A stretch of DNA of 64,000 nt, from NCBI GenBank assembly GCA_019637195.1, contig JAHBWA010000006.1, forward strand, positions 62,001-126,000, read 5' to 3'. Shown one piece after another: positions 34,115 through 42,609 of the stretch. The stretch is from Labilithrix sp. (GTDB taxonomy: Bacteria > Myxococcota_A > Polyangia > Polyangiales > Polyangiaceae). Numbering within the stretch: the stretch's first letter is position 1; every line of letters starts with the position of its first letter. Below the pieces are notes generated by a model, which saw only the letters and a program-made list of their open reading frames with translations, ran no database searches and was not told where the DNA came from. Made by a program: the position numbers and the translations under genes.

Positions 34115-34756
34115 ATGCGGCGCCTCGTCTTCATTCTCGGCTCGATCTCCCTCGCGATGGGGACAACGTGGGCCTGCAGCTTTCCCGAGGTGACGTTCGG
34201 TCCCCCGGACGACGTGGAAGCGGGAGACGACGCGCCGGCGCCGGGCGAAGGCGGCGCCGCCGACGTCACGGACGCGCTCGAGGAGGAGGAACAGGACGCC
34301 GGGCCGATCCTCATCGACGGCAGCACGGTCGACGCGCTGGTCGTGGTCGACGCGGGCGGCAAGGTCGACGCCGCGGGCTGCGCGAGCTGCGACTGCGACG
34401 ACGACAACTACAGCGACCTCGACAAGCCCGGCTGCGATCTGGCCGGCGGCGCGCCCGACTGCGACGACACCGACTCGCGGACGCACCCGAACCAGGGCTT
34501 CCTCTTCGACAAGGCCGAGCCGCCGCGCAACGGCGACTGGGACTGCAACGGGACGGTCGAGAAGCTCTGGACCAACGAGCAAGCGACCTGCTCGGGCCTG
34601 ACCCTCGGCCTCGGGTGCTCGAACATCTTCGGCTTCACGGCGCCCGTCGCGTGCGGCGAGAAGGGCACGTGGATCCGCTGCAAGAAGCGCCCGGGCCTGC
34701 TCGCGCTCGACTGCATCGTCGACGAGCAGAAGCTCGAGACGCAGCTCTGCAAGTGA
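34115..34756 (+). CDS. MopE-like metal-binding lipoprotein, copy 2
   Basis: 213 residues, six bases after copy 1. The signal ends GTTWAC and the mature start CSFPEVTFGPPD repeats that of copy 1. The metal-binding region reads CDCDDDNYSDLDKPGC, PDCDDTDSRTHPNQGF and GDWDCNGTVEK; the C-terminal third is Cys-rich. Motif order and spacing are as in copy 1, but linker sequences have diverged completely, so the duplication is old. Function unknown; surface-exposed metal binding is inferred. Confidence 0.78.
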   Translation: MRRLVFILGSISLAMGTTWACSFPEVTFGPPDDVEAGDDAPAPGEGGAADVTDALEEEEQDAGPILIDGSTVDALVVVDAGGKVDAAGCASCDCDDDNYSDLDKPGCDLAGGAPDCDDTDSRTHPNQGFLFDKAEPPRNGDWDCNGTVEKLWTNEQATCSGLTLGLGCSNIFGFTAPVACGEKGTWIRCKKRPGLLALDCIVDEQKLETQLCK

Positions 34757-34777
34757 TCGCGGCCGCGCCTCCGGCCT

Positions 34778-34885
34778 CGCTGGCCGAGGGCGCGGCGCCA
34801 CCGTCCAGCGCGCCACGCCTCGCTGGATGAGGGGCGCGGACGCCACCGTCCAGCGCGTCGCTGGTTGAGGGGCGCGGCGGTGTCC
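34778..34885. repeat. Intergenic repeat with dyads, about 40-bp unit, 2.5 copies
   Basis: Units begin CGCTGG at 34778, 34821 and 34859 and share GAGGGGCGCGG and GCCACCGTCCAGCG. Each CCAGCG can pair with the CGCTGG of the next unit, giving short-loop hairpins. It lies between the stops of a MopE-like gene (+) and a lipoprotein gene (-). Confidence 0.75.
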
Positions 34886-34897
34886 GCCGACGGGGCG

Positions 34898-36313
34898 TCA
34901 GCCGCGGTCGCCGCTCGAGCGCACGGTCGCTCGGTAGGCGCCGTTCGCGGGGAGCGGCGGGAGCCGATAGCCTTGGAAGGGCAGGTTGTGGTCCACGAGC
35001 GAGCCTTGTAGCCGCCGGAACGCCGTGTACGACGGCAGCACGTCCGCCTCGATGAACACCACCGTCGGCGGCATGAAGTCCGCGGGCCCCGCGTCGCCGG
35101 CGGCAGGCAGGAAGCTCTCGGCCTCCGCCGGCATCGCGGGCGCGGTGACCGACGTCGAACCCGGAGGCACCACGAACGTCCACGCGACGTACGCGTCGTC
35201 GGGCGTAAAGAAGCCCGTCCGAACGAGCCCGCCGTCGGCGCCCGCGGTGGAGCTCGAGGTCCAGCGCAGCACCGGGCGGCGCGCGTCGGTGCCGGACACC
35301 GCGGAGCTCGTGATCGGCGGCAAGAGCTCCGCCGCGTCGAGCGCGATCGCCGCGGTCGGCGCGACGCGCTTGGCGAGCACCCGCTTCCCCGGACCTTCCT
35401 CGTCGTAGAAGGACGCGCTCGCCTGCAGCGCGTCGGCGAAGGTGCTGGCCGTCGCGAAGATCGCCTGCGTCTCGAGACCCTCGGTGGCGCCGGCCAGGTA
35501 GCCGTAGCCGTCGGCGATCTCGAGCAGATCCATCTCGCCGTACGTGTCGGAGGGCAGGCCGGCGAGCGAGAGCGAGACCGACGCGGGGACGCGCCACGCG
35601 CCCGTCGCGACGGCCACGGTGCCCCCGTCCGTCGGCACCGTGTTGCCCTTGCTGAAGGAGTGGCCGACGAGGTCGCCCGCCCCGTTGCGGGCCTGCACGA
35701 GCACGGAGCTCTTCGCACCGCTGACGCAGTACGACAGGAGGTTGATGGTCGTCGACTGGCCCTCGGTGTAGTTGTAGCAGTCGCTCGCTCGCGCCTCGTA
35801 GCTGGTCGCGCCGGCGTCGGAGAAGGGCCCCGGGAACGTCACGGCGAACGCGCCGACCATCGACTCCTGGAACGTCGAGTCGACGTCGTGGACGGCCAGC
35901 TGGTCGCCGTCTTCTACGCCGGTCCACGTGACGATCCGCCTGCTCCCGTCCTGCGAGAGAAGCGCGCTCGCCATCGCCGGGATGGCGCCGGCGCTCCGCG
36001 TGGCCTTGCCGTCCGCGCCGGTGAGCTTCGTCTCGAGGACCGCGCCGTTGGCGTCGTGGAAGACGACGCGCACGTCCGCCTCCGGGCCCGCCTTGCCGAA
36101 GACGGTGACGCTCACCGGCGGCTGGACGACCGGCGCGTCCGGCTCGGCGTCGGGAGTAGCGCCGTCGAACGGGGGCTGGCTCCCGTCGAACGTCGGGGTG
36201 CTCGCGTCGAGGAGGAACGACGGGCCGCTCGGCGCGCCTCCGTCGTCTTCACATGCGAAGACGGCGCCGGCGAGCAGGACGAACGGACCGAACACGAGGG
36301 GGGCTCTTCGCAT
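34898..36313 (-). CDS. Large lipoprotein of unknown function
   Basis: 471 residues from ATG at 36313 (GAGG upstream). The signal MRRAPLVFGPFVLLAGAVFAC is a lipoprotein signal; residues about 20-70 form a Pro/Asp/Ser linker with two similar TFDGSQPPFDG units. The remainder is beta-rich, with a VTVFGKAGPEADVRVVFHDANG segment that looks like a carboxypeptidase-regulatory or Ig-like domain and several Asp-Gly turns. No catalytic motif is recognised. It is convergent with the MopE-like pair and divergent from a Uma2 gene. Confidence 0.65.
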   Translation of the reverse strand: MRRAPLVFGPFVLLAGAVFACEDDGGAPSGPSFLLDASTPTFDGSQPPFDGATPDAEPDAPVVQPPVSVTVFGKAGPEADVRVVFHDANGAVLETKLTGADGKATRSAGAIPAMASALLSQDGSRRIVTWTGVEDGDQLAVHDVDSTFQESMVGAFAVTFPGPFSDAGATSYEARASDCYNYTEGQSTTINLLSYCVSGAKSSVLVQARNGAGDLVGHSFSKGNTVPTDGGTVAVATGAWRVPASVSLSLAGLPSDTYGEMDLLEIADGYGYLAGATEGLETQAIFATASTFADALQASASFYDEEGPGKRVLAKRVAPTAAIALDAAELLPPITSSAVSGTDARRPVLRWTSSSTAGADGGLVRTGFFTPDDAYVAWTFVVPPGSTSVTAPAMPAEAESFLPAAGDAGPADFMPPTVVFIEADVLPSYTAFRRLQGSLVDHNLPFQGYRLPPLPANGAYRATVRSSGDRG

Positions 36314-36488
36314 GACCTCGCAGCATGCCGCGCTGGGGTCGGGCGTACAAGTCACTCGAACGGGGACCAGGGCCGGGGCCGCCCGATTTTACAGTGATCC
36401 CGTGCGGGGCTGAGCTTCCGGACGGTCGGTGAGTCGGCGGCGCGCGAGCGCAGCGCCCCGCCGAGAGGGCGTGCGCTATGATCGAACG

Positions 36489-37217
36489 ATGAGCCAGGCG
36501 GTGCACCGCGCGATCGTGCAGTACGACGTCGCCCGCTCGCGTGACGGCTGGGAGATCTCGGAGGAGACGATGCCCGAGTCGGTCCTGCACGACGAAGCGG
36601 TGGAGCTCCTCAAGGCCCTCCTCGCGGCCTGGGCGGCGCGCGGCGGCGGCGTCTCCCGCGTCGTGCGCAACCTCGCCGTGCGTTGGGACGAGGCGAACCC
36701 GAAGATCGGCGTCGATCCCGACGTCTGCGTGCTCTCCCCGGTGCCGTCGGACGTCGAGGACCTGAGGAGCGTTCGCACGTGGCTCCCCGAGCACTCCGCG
36801 CCCGTCCTCGCGGTCGAGGTCGTCAGCGAGACGAACCCTCACAAGGACTACACGCTCGCGCCGGACAAGTACGCGGCGAGCGCGGTCGGCGAGCTCTGGA
36901 TCTTCGATCCGCTCCGTTGCGGCCCGAGGAGCCACGGGGGGCCGTTTCGCATCCAGGTCTGGTCCCGCGCGCCGGACGGCACGTTCGCGCGCACGTACGC
37001 GGGGGAGGGACCGGCCTTCTCGCCCGCGCTCGGCGCCTGGCTCGTCGCGTCGGACGAGGGACGCAAGCTCCGCATCGCGAGCGACGAGGCCGCCACCGAG
37101 TTCTGGAGCACCGCGGAAGAGGCGGAGCGCGCCGCGAAGGAGGCGGAGCGCGCCGCGAAGGAGGCCGCGCTCGCTCGCGTCGCCGAGCTCGAGGCCGAGC
37201 TCGCCCGCAAGCGGTGA
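36489..37217 (+). CDS. Uma2-family (DUF820) putative nuclease with coiled-coil tail
   Basis: 242 residues from ATG at 36489. The domain belongs to the PD-(D/E)xK nuclease-like superfamily: VDPDVCVLS supplies the Asp, LAVEVVSE the Glu, and KDYTLAPDKYAASAVGELWIFDP the Lys and the strand after it. These match the Uma2/DUF820 pattern. The C-terminal 40 residues are a Glu/Ala/Arg coiled coil with a duplicated AERAAKE unit. Despite the name, a nuclease activity is unproven and such genes are highly amplified in some bacteria. A second family member is at 57980-58579. Confidence 0.82.
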   Translation: MSQAVHRAIVQYDVARSRDGWEISEETMPESVLHDEAVELLKALLAAWAARGGGVSRVVRNLAVRWDEANPKIGVDPDVCVLSPVPSDVEDLRSVRTWLPEHSAPVLAVEVVSETNPHKDYTLAPDKYAASAVGELWIFDPLRCGPRSHGGPFRIQVWSRAPDGTFARTYAGEGPAFSPALGAWLVASDEGRKLRIASDEAATEFWSTAEEAERAAKEAERAAKEAALARVAELEAELARKR

Positions 37218-37229
37218 CGGCGACGTCGC

Positions 37230-38804
37230 TCAGGGCGGCGGCTGGAACCGCAGCACCTGGCGCCACTCGGTGACCATGTTGTCGTCGGTGATGACCCGCG
37301 CTCCGGCGGCCTCGGCGCGCGCGAGCACGCTCTCGCGTCGCTCGAGCCCGTCGTCGCGCGGCGGCGCGCTCACGCTGTCGGCGTAGCGCACCAGCTCCTC
37401 GAGGTACTCCCGGCCTTCGTCGTCGTCGGGGAGGATCGGAGCGCCGTCGATCTTCATCGACGTGAGCGTCGCGCGCCAGCGGTCCTTGTCGAAGGAGAAC
37501 GGCGAGTCGCTGACGGCCATGAAATTGTAGACGCGGAGCGCGTGGGGGAAGACCGTGCTCGCCGTCAGCTTCGCGTCGTCGGAGGACGTCGTGTTGAAGT
37601 AGAAGAGCCCGCCGGGCTGGAGGCGCGAGCGCACGAGCTCGAGGAACTCGACCGAGAGCAGGTTCGTGCTGTGGCCGCGCCAGTTCCAGGTGGTGTTCAT
37701 CACCACCGCGTCGAACTTCTCGTCGGGGTGGCGGTTCAGCCACCTCCGTCCGTCGTCGACCGCGATCTCGACCTTCGGGTTCGACAGGAGGCTCTTCACC
37801 TCGTCGTACTTCGAGATCAGCGTGAGGTAGCCCGGGTTGATCTCGACGACCGTGAGCTTCTCGACGTGCGGCAGGTGCGCGACGACCTGCGCCCACGCTC
37901 CGGTCGCGAGCCCGATCATGAAGACGCGCCTCGGCGCCGGGTGCATCGCGCCGAGCGCGTGCGCGCGGAAGATGCCGTTGCGGTCCCAGCGGATCGACGT
38001 GCTCACGCGGCCGTCGTAGGCGCCGCCGCCGTAGACGGTGCCGTCCTGGGTGACGGTGATGACGCCGCTCTTCGTCTCGACGATGTCGAGGAAGCGGGTG
38101 CTCTCCTCGTCGAATTTCTCCTTGTAGAGGAGGCGCTCCCAGATCCGGTCGTAGACCGAGGGCGTCGCCTTCACGAGGACGACCGAGACCGCGAGCAAGA
38201 CGACGAGGCTGGCGGCGCGGCTCGAGCGTGGCAGCTCGGCCATCGCGACGAGCGCCGCGACGAGGACCATCCCGACGCAGGCGATGATCGCGCCGATGGT
38301 CTCGAGCGACCAGTGGTCGAGGAAGACGAAGCCGGTGACGAGGCTCCCCGCGGCGGACCCGATGATGTTCGACAGATAGACGTAGCTGAGGTTCGCGCCG
38401 GCCTTGTCGTCCGGCTTGATGCCGAAGTGGGCGACCATCGGGAGGATCGCTCCGAGGAGCGCCGCCGCGACCGCCACCGCGGCGAGCGCCGGCGGCCAGT
38501 CGTACTTCTTCGCGCTCAGGCCGAACGCGGGCACCACGAGCCAAGCGACGACGTTGGCGACGAACGTGAAGACGGCGAGCGCGCGGAGCTGCTTCGTGTC
38601 ACCGGCGCGCGTCTTGTCCTTGCAAAACGCGCCGGCGACGCGCGACCCGATCGCCAGGCCGAAGAGGTAGGCCGCGAGCAGCAGCCCGAAGGCTCCGGGG
38701 AGGCCCCAGCTCGCGTAGGAGATCACGCGGTACCAGAGGATCTCGTATGAGAGCGCGATGAAGCCCGCGGCGGCGGCGACGGCGAGCGCGACGGTGAAGC
38801 CCAT
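37230..38804 (-). CDS. Membrane-fused spermidine-synthase-like methyltransferase-fold protein
   Basis: 524 residues. The N-terminal part (about 1-215) has six or seven transmembrane helices with the ALSYEILWYRVISY opening typical of fused MFS/spermidine synthase proteins. The C-terminal part (about 230-524) has the Rossmann fold of polyamine synthases: RVFMIGLATGAWAQ (binding loop), LTVVEINPGY (acidic ribose ligand), VDDGRRWL, and FDAVVMNTTWNW in place of the usual YDVIxxDxxD, so the canonical catalytic Asp is missing. Polyamine synthesis is therefore doubtful. The ATG overlaps the previous stop (TGATG), coupling it to a 236-residue membrane protein that looks like the missing first half. Confidence 0.8.
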   Translation of the reverse strand: MGFTVALAVAAAAGFIALSYEILWYRVISYASWGLPGAFGLLLAAYLFGLAIGSRVAGAFCKDKTRAGDTKQLRALAVFTFVANVVAWLVVPAFGLSAKKYDWPPALAAVAVAAALLGAILPMVAHFGIKPDDKAGANLSYVYLSNIIGSAAGSLVTGFVFLDHWSLETIGAIIACVGMVLVAALVAMAELPRSSRAASLVVLLAVSVVLVKATPSVYDRIWERLLYKEKFDEESTRFLDIVETKSGVITVTQDGTVYGGGAYDGRVSTSIRWDRNGIFRAHALGAMHPAPRRVFMIGLATGAWAQVVAHLPHVEKLTVVEINPGYLTLISKYDEVKSLLSNPKVEIAVDDGRRWLNRHPDEKFDAVVMNTTWNWRGHSTNLLSVEFLELVRSRLQPGGLFYFNTTSSDDAKLTASTVFPHALRVYNFMAVSDSPFSFDKDRWRATLTSMKIDGAPILPDDDEGREYLEELVRYADSVSAPPRDDGLERRESVLARAEAAGARVITDDNMVTEWRQVLRFQPPP

Positions 38805-39514
38805 CAGACGTTCTCCACGGCCTCGGGCGACTTCGTCGAGGGGCCCTGCTCGGCGGCGTCGTCGCGTTCTTCGCCGTCCGGCGTCATCGCCTGCGAGAGC
38901 GTCTCGGCGATCTCGCGCGGGCGCATCGCGCGTCGATGCGCCACGTAGGCGAGCAGGCTCACCGTGATGTTGAGCAGCGCCGCGATGCGGACCGATCCGG
39001 ACTGGCCGGCGCGGCCGAGGATGAACAGCACGGACGCCGCCGACGCGAACGCCGAGCCGAGCGTGTTGACGAAGTAGAGCGTGCCGACGCTCTTGCCGAC
39101 GTTCTTGTTCTCACGCACGAGGTGGGCGACGAGCAGCGGCAGCGTGCTCCCCATGAGCACTGTCGGCACGAGCACGAGGAGGAACGTGACGAAGAACGTG
39201 GGGACGGCCCCCATCCCGAGGGTCACGTTGCCCACGGCGTGGAACACCGAGAGCGAGACGACGCCGAACAGACCGATGCCCAGCTCGACGAGCGAGAAGT
39301 AGAGCAGCACCGGGCGCTTCGCGTCCTTCGACACGACGCCGCCGGCGAGGCTCCCGACGCCGAGGCCGAGCATGAACGCCGTCACCACCATGGTGACGCT
39401 CTCGATGTTGATGCCGTAGATCGCGTAGAGCGCCCGCTGCCAGACGATCTGGTAGAGGAGCGCCGCGAAGCCGGATAACAAGAAAACCGCGTAGATCCAG
39501 GCGCGCCCGGGCAT
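38804..39514 (-). CDS. MFS-half-like membrane protein coupled to the synthase-like gene
   Basis: 236 residues with about six transmembrane helices. The opening FLLSGFAALLYQIVWQRAL repeats the SGFAALxYExxWxR signature that begins fused spermidine synthase/MFS proteins and resembles the start of the downstream product. The GSTLPLLVAHL and NTLGSAFASA blocks are also typical. The C-terminus is a hydrophilic, acidic tail of about 45 residues. The TGATG overlap indicates that the two proteins are made together and probably form one 12-helix complex that in other bacteria is a single chain. Confidence 0.78.
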   Translation of the reverse strand: MPGRAWIYAVFLLSGFAALLYQIVWQRALYAIYGINIESVTMVVTAFMLGLGVGSLAGGVVSKDAKRPVLLYFSLVELGIGLFGVVSLSVFHAVGNVTLGMGAVPTFFVTFLLVLVPTVLMGSTLPLLVAHLVRENKNVGKSVGTLYFVNTLGSAFASAASVLFILGRAGQSGSVRIAALLNITVSLLAYVAHRRAMRPREIAETLSQAMTPDGEERDDAAEQGPSTKSPEAVENV

Positions 39515-39579
39515 GGGCCCGAACGCTACTACACTACGCCGATGCGTTCAGCCTCCCGTCCCCCCCGGTGCCAGTTGCC

Positions 39580-39592
39580 TTTACAATGTAAA
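39580..39592. promoter_or_regulatory. 13-bp palindrome TTTACAATGTAAA, possible operator/-10
   Basis: A perfect TTTAC-AAT-GTAAA dyad in an otherwise very GC-rich spacer between divergent genes. It contains TACAAT, a good -10 hexamer, at 39582-39587. If used, transcription would start close to the ATG at 39593. A regulator bound here would block that promoter. No convincing -35 is seen. Confidence 0.4.
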
Positions 39593-39610
39593 ATGCTACG
39601 CCGCCGTCCG

Positions 39611-41641
39611 ATGCGTCCCCAGGCTCTCGTCACGGTCCTCGCGCTCTTCTTGGCCGCTGCCTCGGGACCCGCGTGCTCGGACGACGAAGGTGGAGGCGGA
39701 GCGTCGCCGGTGACGATCGTCTTCGATCCCGACGCCAAGCTCGACGGCGAGGGCGCGTTCTTCGACTTCCCTTACCCGTCGGACCTCCGCCTCACGAGCG
39801 AGGGCACGCCGGATCTCGCGTCGTTCCCCGATCCGGGCGTGCCGATCCTCGCGGGACTCAAGGTCGGAGCCACGCAGCGCAAGGGGTTCCCGGTCGTGCC
39901 GGTCGGGTACTTCAAGCTCACCGCCCAGCCGGCGCCGCGGGACCCCGAGGTCGTGGTCGAGGGCGGCGCGCGCGCGGCGCTCCTGCTCCTCGACGTCGAT
40001 CCCGCGTCGCCCTCGCGCGGCGCGACGGTGCCCGTCGTGGCGCACACGCCGAACGCCGATCCATACGTCCCCGAGCATCTGCTCGCGATCGCGGCGCGGC
40101 CTGGCGTCATCCTCGCGCCGAGCCGGCGCTACGCCTTCGTCGTCACGCGCGCCGTCGGCCTCGAGTCTGGCGGCGAGCCGGTGGCCCCGGCGGCGCTCTC
40201 CGCGCTCGCGCGCGGAGAGACGCCCGAGGGAGCGTCCGGCGCGGCGATGCGCGATCTCTACGCGCCGTTGTGGGAGACGCTCGACTCGATCGGCGTGGCG
40301 CGCGGCGACGTCGTCGGCGCGACCGTGTTCACGACCGGCGACGTCGTCACGGATACGCATGCCCTCAGCCAGAAGGTGCTCGCGGCGCACACCGCAGACG
40401 TCGCCGGCTACGAGCTCGAGGCGGAGACGAGCGGCGAGGGGTCGCCGTTTTGCCACGTCCGCGCGACGATCACGCTGCCGCAGTTCCAGCGCGGCGTGGC
40501 GCCGTTCGACACCGAGGGGCTGTTCGATCTCGGCGCCGACGGCGCGCCGGTGAAGCAGCGCGACGAGACCGTCGGGGTCTCGCTCGCGTTGCCGAAGGAG
40601 CCGATGCCCGCCGGCGGCTACCCGCTCGTCGTCTACTTCCACGGCTCGGGGGGCGTCTCGCGCGAGGTGATCGACGGCGGCGACAAGGCCGAGCCGACGG
40701 ATCGGTGGCCCGCGGCGGTGCTGGCGAAGCACCGCTTCGCGGTCGCCGGCGCCGCGCTCCCGATCAGCCCGGAGCGCGTCCCCGGCGCCGGCGCGTTCGA
40801 CTACGTCAACATCAACAACATGGTCGCGACGCGCGACACGTTCCGGCAAGGCGTGGTCGAGTCGCGGCTCTTCATCTCGGCGCTCGAGCGCGCGCGGATC
40901 CCGGCGTCGATCGTCGAGGCCTGCAGCGGCCCGACGCTGCCCGCCGGGGAGGACGCGTTCCGCTTCGCGCCCGCTCCCCACGCCCAGGGCCAGTCGATGG
41001 GCGGGATGTACACGAACCTCGTCTCGGCGGCGGACGAGCGCATCAAGCTCGCGGTGCCGACGGGCGCGGGCGGCTACTGGAGCTACTTCATCCTGCGCAC
41101 GAACACGATCCCCGGGGTCGCGGGGCTCCTGTCGCTGGTCTTGAAGACGACCGAGACGCTCACGTTCCTCCACCCGGCCGTGCACGTCGCCGAGACCGCG
41201 CTCGAGCCGATCGATCCGATGGTGAGCGTGCCGCGCATCGGTCACGATCCGCTCCCCGGCCACCCGGCGCGCTCGCTCTACGTGCCCGCCGGCAAGGACG
41301 ACTCGTACTTTCCCGAGGCCGTGTTCGACGCCATGGCCGTCGCCTACCGCCACCCGCGCGCAGGCGACGTCGTGTGGTCGACGATGGACCAGGCGCTCTC
41401 GCTCGTGGGCGTCGACGGGCCGCTCGGCTATCCGGTGAAGGCGAACATGACGTCGGCGAACGGAGCGCCGTTCACCAGCGCCGTCGTCCAGTACGAGACC
41501 CCTGGGCACGACGGGCACCAGATCTACCGCCGGCTCGACGCGGTCATGCACCAGTACGGCTGCTTCCACGAGACCTTCCGCGCGACGGGCACCGCGGTGC
41601 TGCCGGCGCCGGCCGCCTTTGACGCTCCCTGCGCGGAGTGA
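39611..41641 (+). CDS. Alpha/beta-hydrolase-like lipoprotein
   Basis: 676 residues from ATG at 39611; an ATG at 39593 would add six basic residues. The signal ends ALFLAAASGPAC. A beta-rich first half (about 30-290) contains the FDFPYPSDLRLT block seen in large myxobacterial esterase-like lipoproteins. From about residue 315 a hydrolase fold appears: PLVVYFHGSGG (oxyanion region) and HAQGQSMGGMY with the nucleophile elbow GxSxGG. A final HDGHQIYRR supplies a plausible catalytic His. Substrate unknown; a surface esterase, lipase or polyester-hydrolase-like enzyme is likely. It is divergent from the MFS-half gene and convergent with an EamA transporter. Confidence 0.75.
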   Translation: MRPQALVTVLALFLAAASGPACSDDEGGGGASPVTIVFDPDAKLDGEGAFFDFPYPSDLRLTSEGTPDLASFPDPGVPILAGLKVGATQRKGFPVVPVGYFKLTAQPAPRDPEVVVEGGARAALLLLDVDPASPSRGATVPVVAHTPNADPYVPEHLLAIAARPGVILAPSRRYAFVVTRAVGLESGGEPVAPAALSALARGETPEGASGAAMRDLYAPLWETLDSIGVARGDVVGATVFTTGDVVTDTHALSQKVLAAHTADVAGYELEAETSGEGSPFCHVRATITLPQFQRGVAPFDTEGLFDLGADGAPVKQRDETVGVSLALPKEPMPAGGYPLVVYFHGSGGVSREVIDGGDKAEPTDRWPAAVLAKHRFAVAGAALPISPERVPGAGAFDYVNINNMVATRDTFRQGVVESRLFISALERARIPASIVEACSGPTLPAGEDAFRFAPAPHAQGQSMGGMYTNLVSAADERIKLAVPTGAGGYWSYFILRTNTIPGVAGLLSLVLKTTETLTFLHPAVHVAETALEPIDPMVSVPRIGHDPLPGHPARSLYVPAGKDDSYFPEAVFDAMAVAYRHPRAGDVVWSTMDQALSLVGVDGPLGYPVKANMTSANGAPFTSAVVQYETPGHDGHQIYRRLDAVMHQYGCFHETFRATGTAVLPAPAAFDAPCAE

Positions 41642-41642
41642 C

Positions 41643-42539
41643 TCAGCGCGCGAGCAGGATCGCGCCCGCGGTGACGAGCACGGCGCCGAGGACGCCGAGC
41701 CGTCGCGGTCGCTCGCCGAGCGCGACCGCGAGCACCTGCGCGAAGAGGATCGACGTGTTCCGGAGCGTGAGGACGACGCCTGCGCCGGCGTCCTTCATCG
41801 CCGCGAGCAGGACGACGAAGCCGAAGCTCGCGAGCAGACCGCCGACGACGATCCGCCCCGGCTGCGAGCGCGCCGTCTCGAAGGCAGCCTTGCGGCGCGC
41901 GCCGAGCGCCGCGATGTTGAGGACCGAGGCGGTCGACAGCGCGATCGCGACGACGGCCGGGGGCTCACCACCCGTCTCGAGCGCCAGCTTGTACGCGAGG
42001 TGGTAGCCGCCGACGAAGAGCGCGCACAGCGTCGCGACCGCGAGCCCCGAGCGGAGCGGCGTGCCTCTGCCGGCGCCGTCCGAGCCGGAGGCGCCCGAGG
42101 CCACGGCAGCGGCAGCGGGCGCCGGTCTGTGCGGAGCGGCGCCGGTCGCCACGAGCCCGAGGACCACGAGGAGCGTCCCCAGCGCGCGCGCTGCCGTGAC
42201 CTGCTCGCCGAGGACGAGGACGGAGATCGGCCAGACCACGACGAGCGCCCCGCCGCGGACCACCGTGTAGACGGTCCCGAGCGGCGCGCGAGAGAGCGCC
42301 CGCGCGAGCGTCACGAAGTAGCAGGCCTCGAGCACCCCGGAGGCCACGCACCACGCGAGGCTCGTCAGCGAAGGCGCCGGCGTACCGAGGACGACGGTGC
42401 AGAGCACCCCGCACACCGCCGCGAGGAACATCATGCCGACCACGGCGCGCTCGGGATCGTGGCAGCGCTTGAGGATCGCGTTCCAGGTCGCGTGCGCGAT
42501 CGCCGACGCGAGGACGAGGAGCACGATCGAGGCGGGCAT
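41643..42539 (-). CDS. EamA/DMT-family transporter
   Basis: 298 residues with about ten predicted transmembrane helices in two homologous halves, as in drug/metabolite transporters. The ALSRAPLGTVYTVVRGGALVVVWPISVLVLGE segment is the usual end of the first EamA repeat and LRNTSILFAQVLAVALGER that of the second. A hydrophilic Ala/Gly/Pro loop (about 135-165) joins the halves. Substrate unknown. It lies tail to tail with the preceding lipoprotein gene, one base apart, and head to head with the U32 gene. Confidence 0.87.
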   Translation of the reverse strand: MPASIVLLVLASAIAHATWNAILKRCHDPERAVVGMMFLAAVCGVLCTVVLGTPAPSLTSLAWCVASGVLEACYFVTLARALSRAPLGTVYTVVRGGALVVVWPISVLVLGEQVTAARALGTLLVVLGLVATGAAPHRPAPAAAAVASGASGSDGAGRGTPLRSGLAVATLCALFVGGYHLAYKLALETGGEPPAVVAIALSTASVLNIAALGARRKAAFETARSQPGRIVVGGLLASFGFVVLLAAMKDAGAGVVLTLRNTSILFAQVLAVALGERPRRLGVLGAVLVTAGAILLAR

Positions 42540-42609
42540 CCGGCCGAGTCATCCTACAGGCGACAGGCCGCGTGCTTTCCTCGTCTTTTGCGCTAAAGAC
42601 GGGGCTCCC

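Noticed and set aside
36489..37217. Uma2 genes as a defence or mobile element
   Set aside because: Both copies stand alone, share no flanking repeats and have no toxin, methylase or transposase neighbours.
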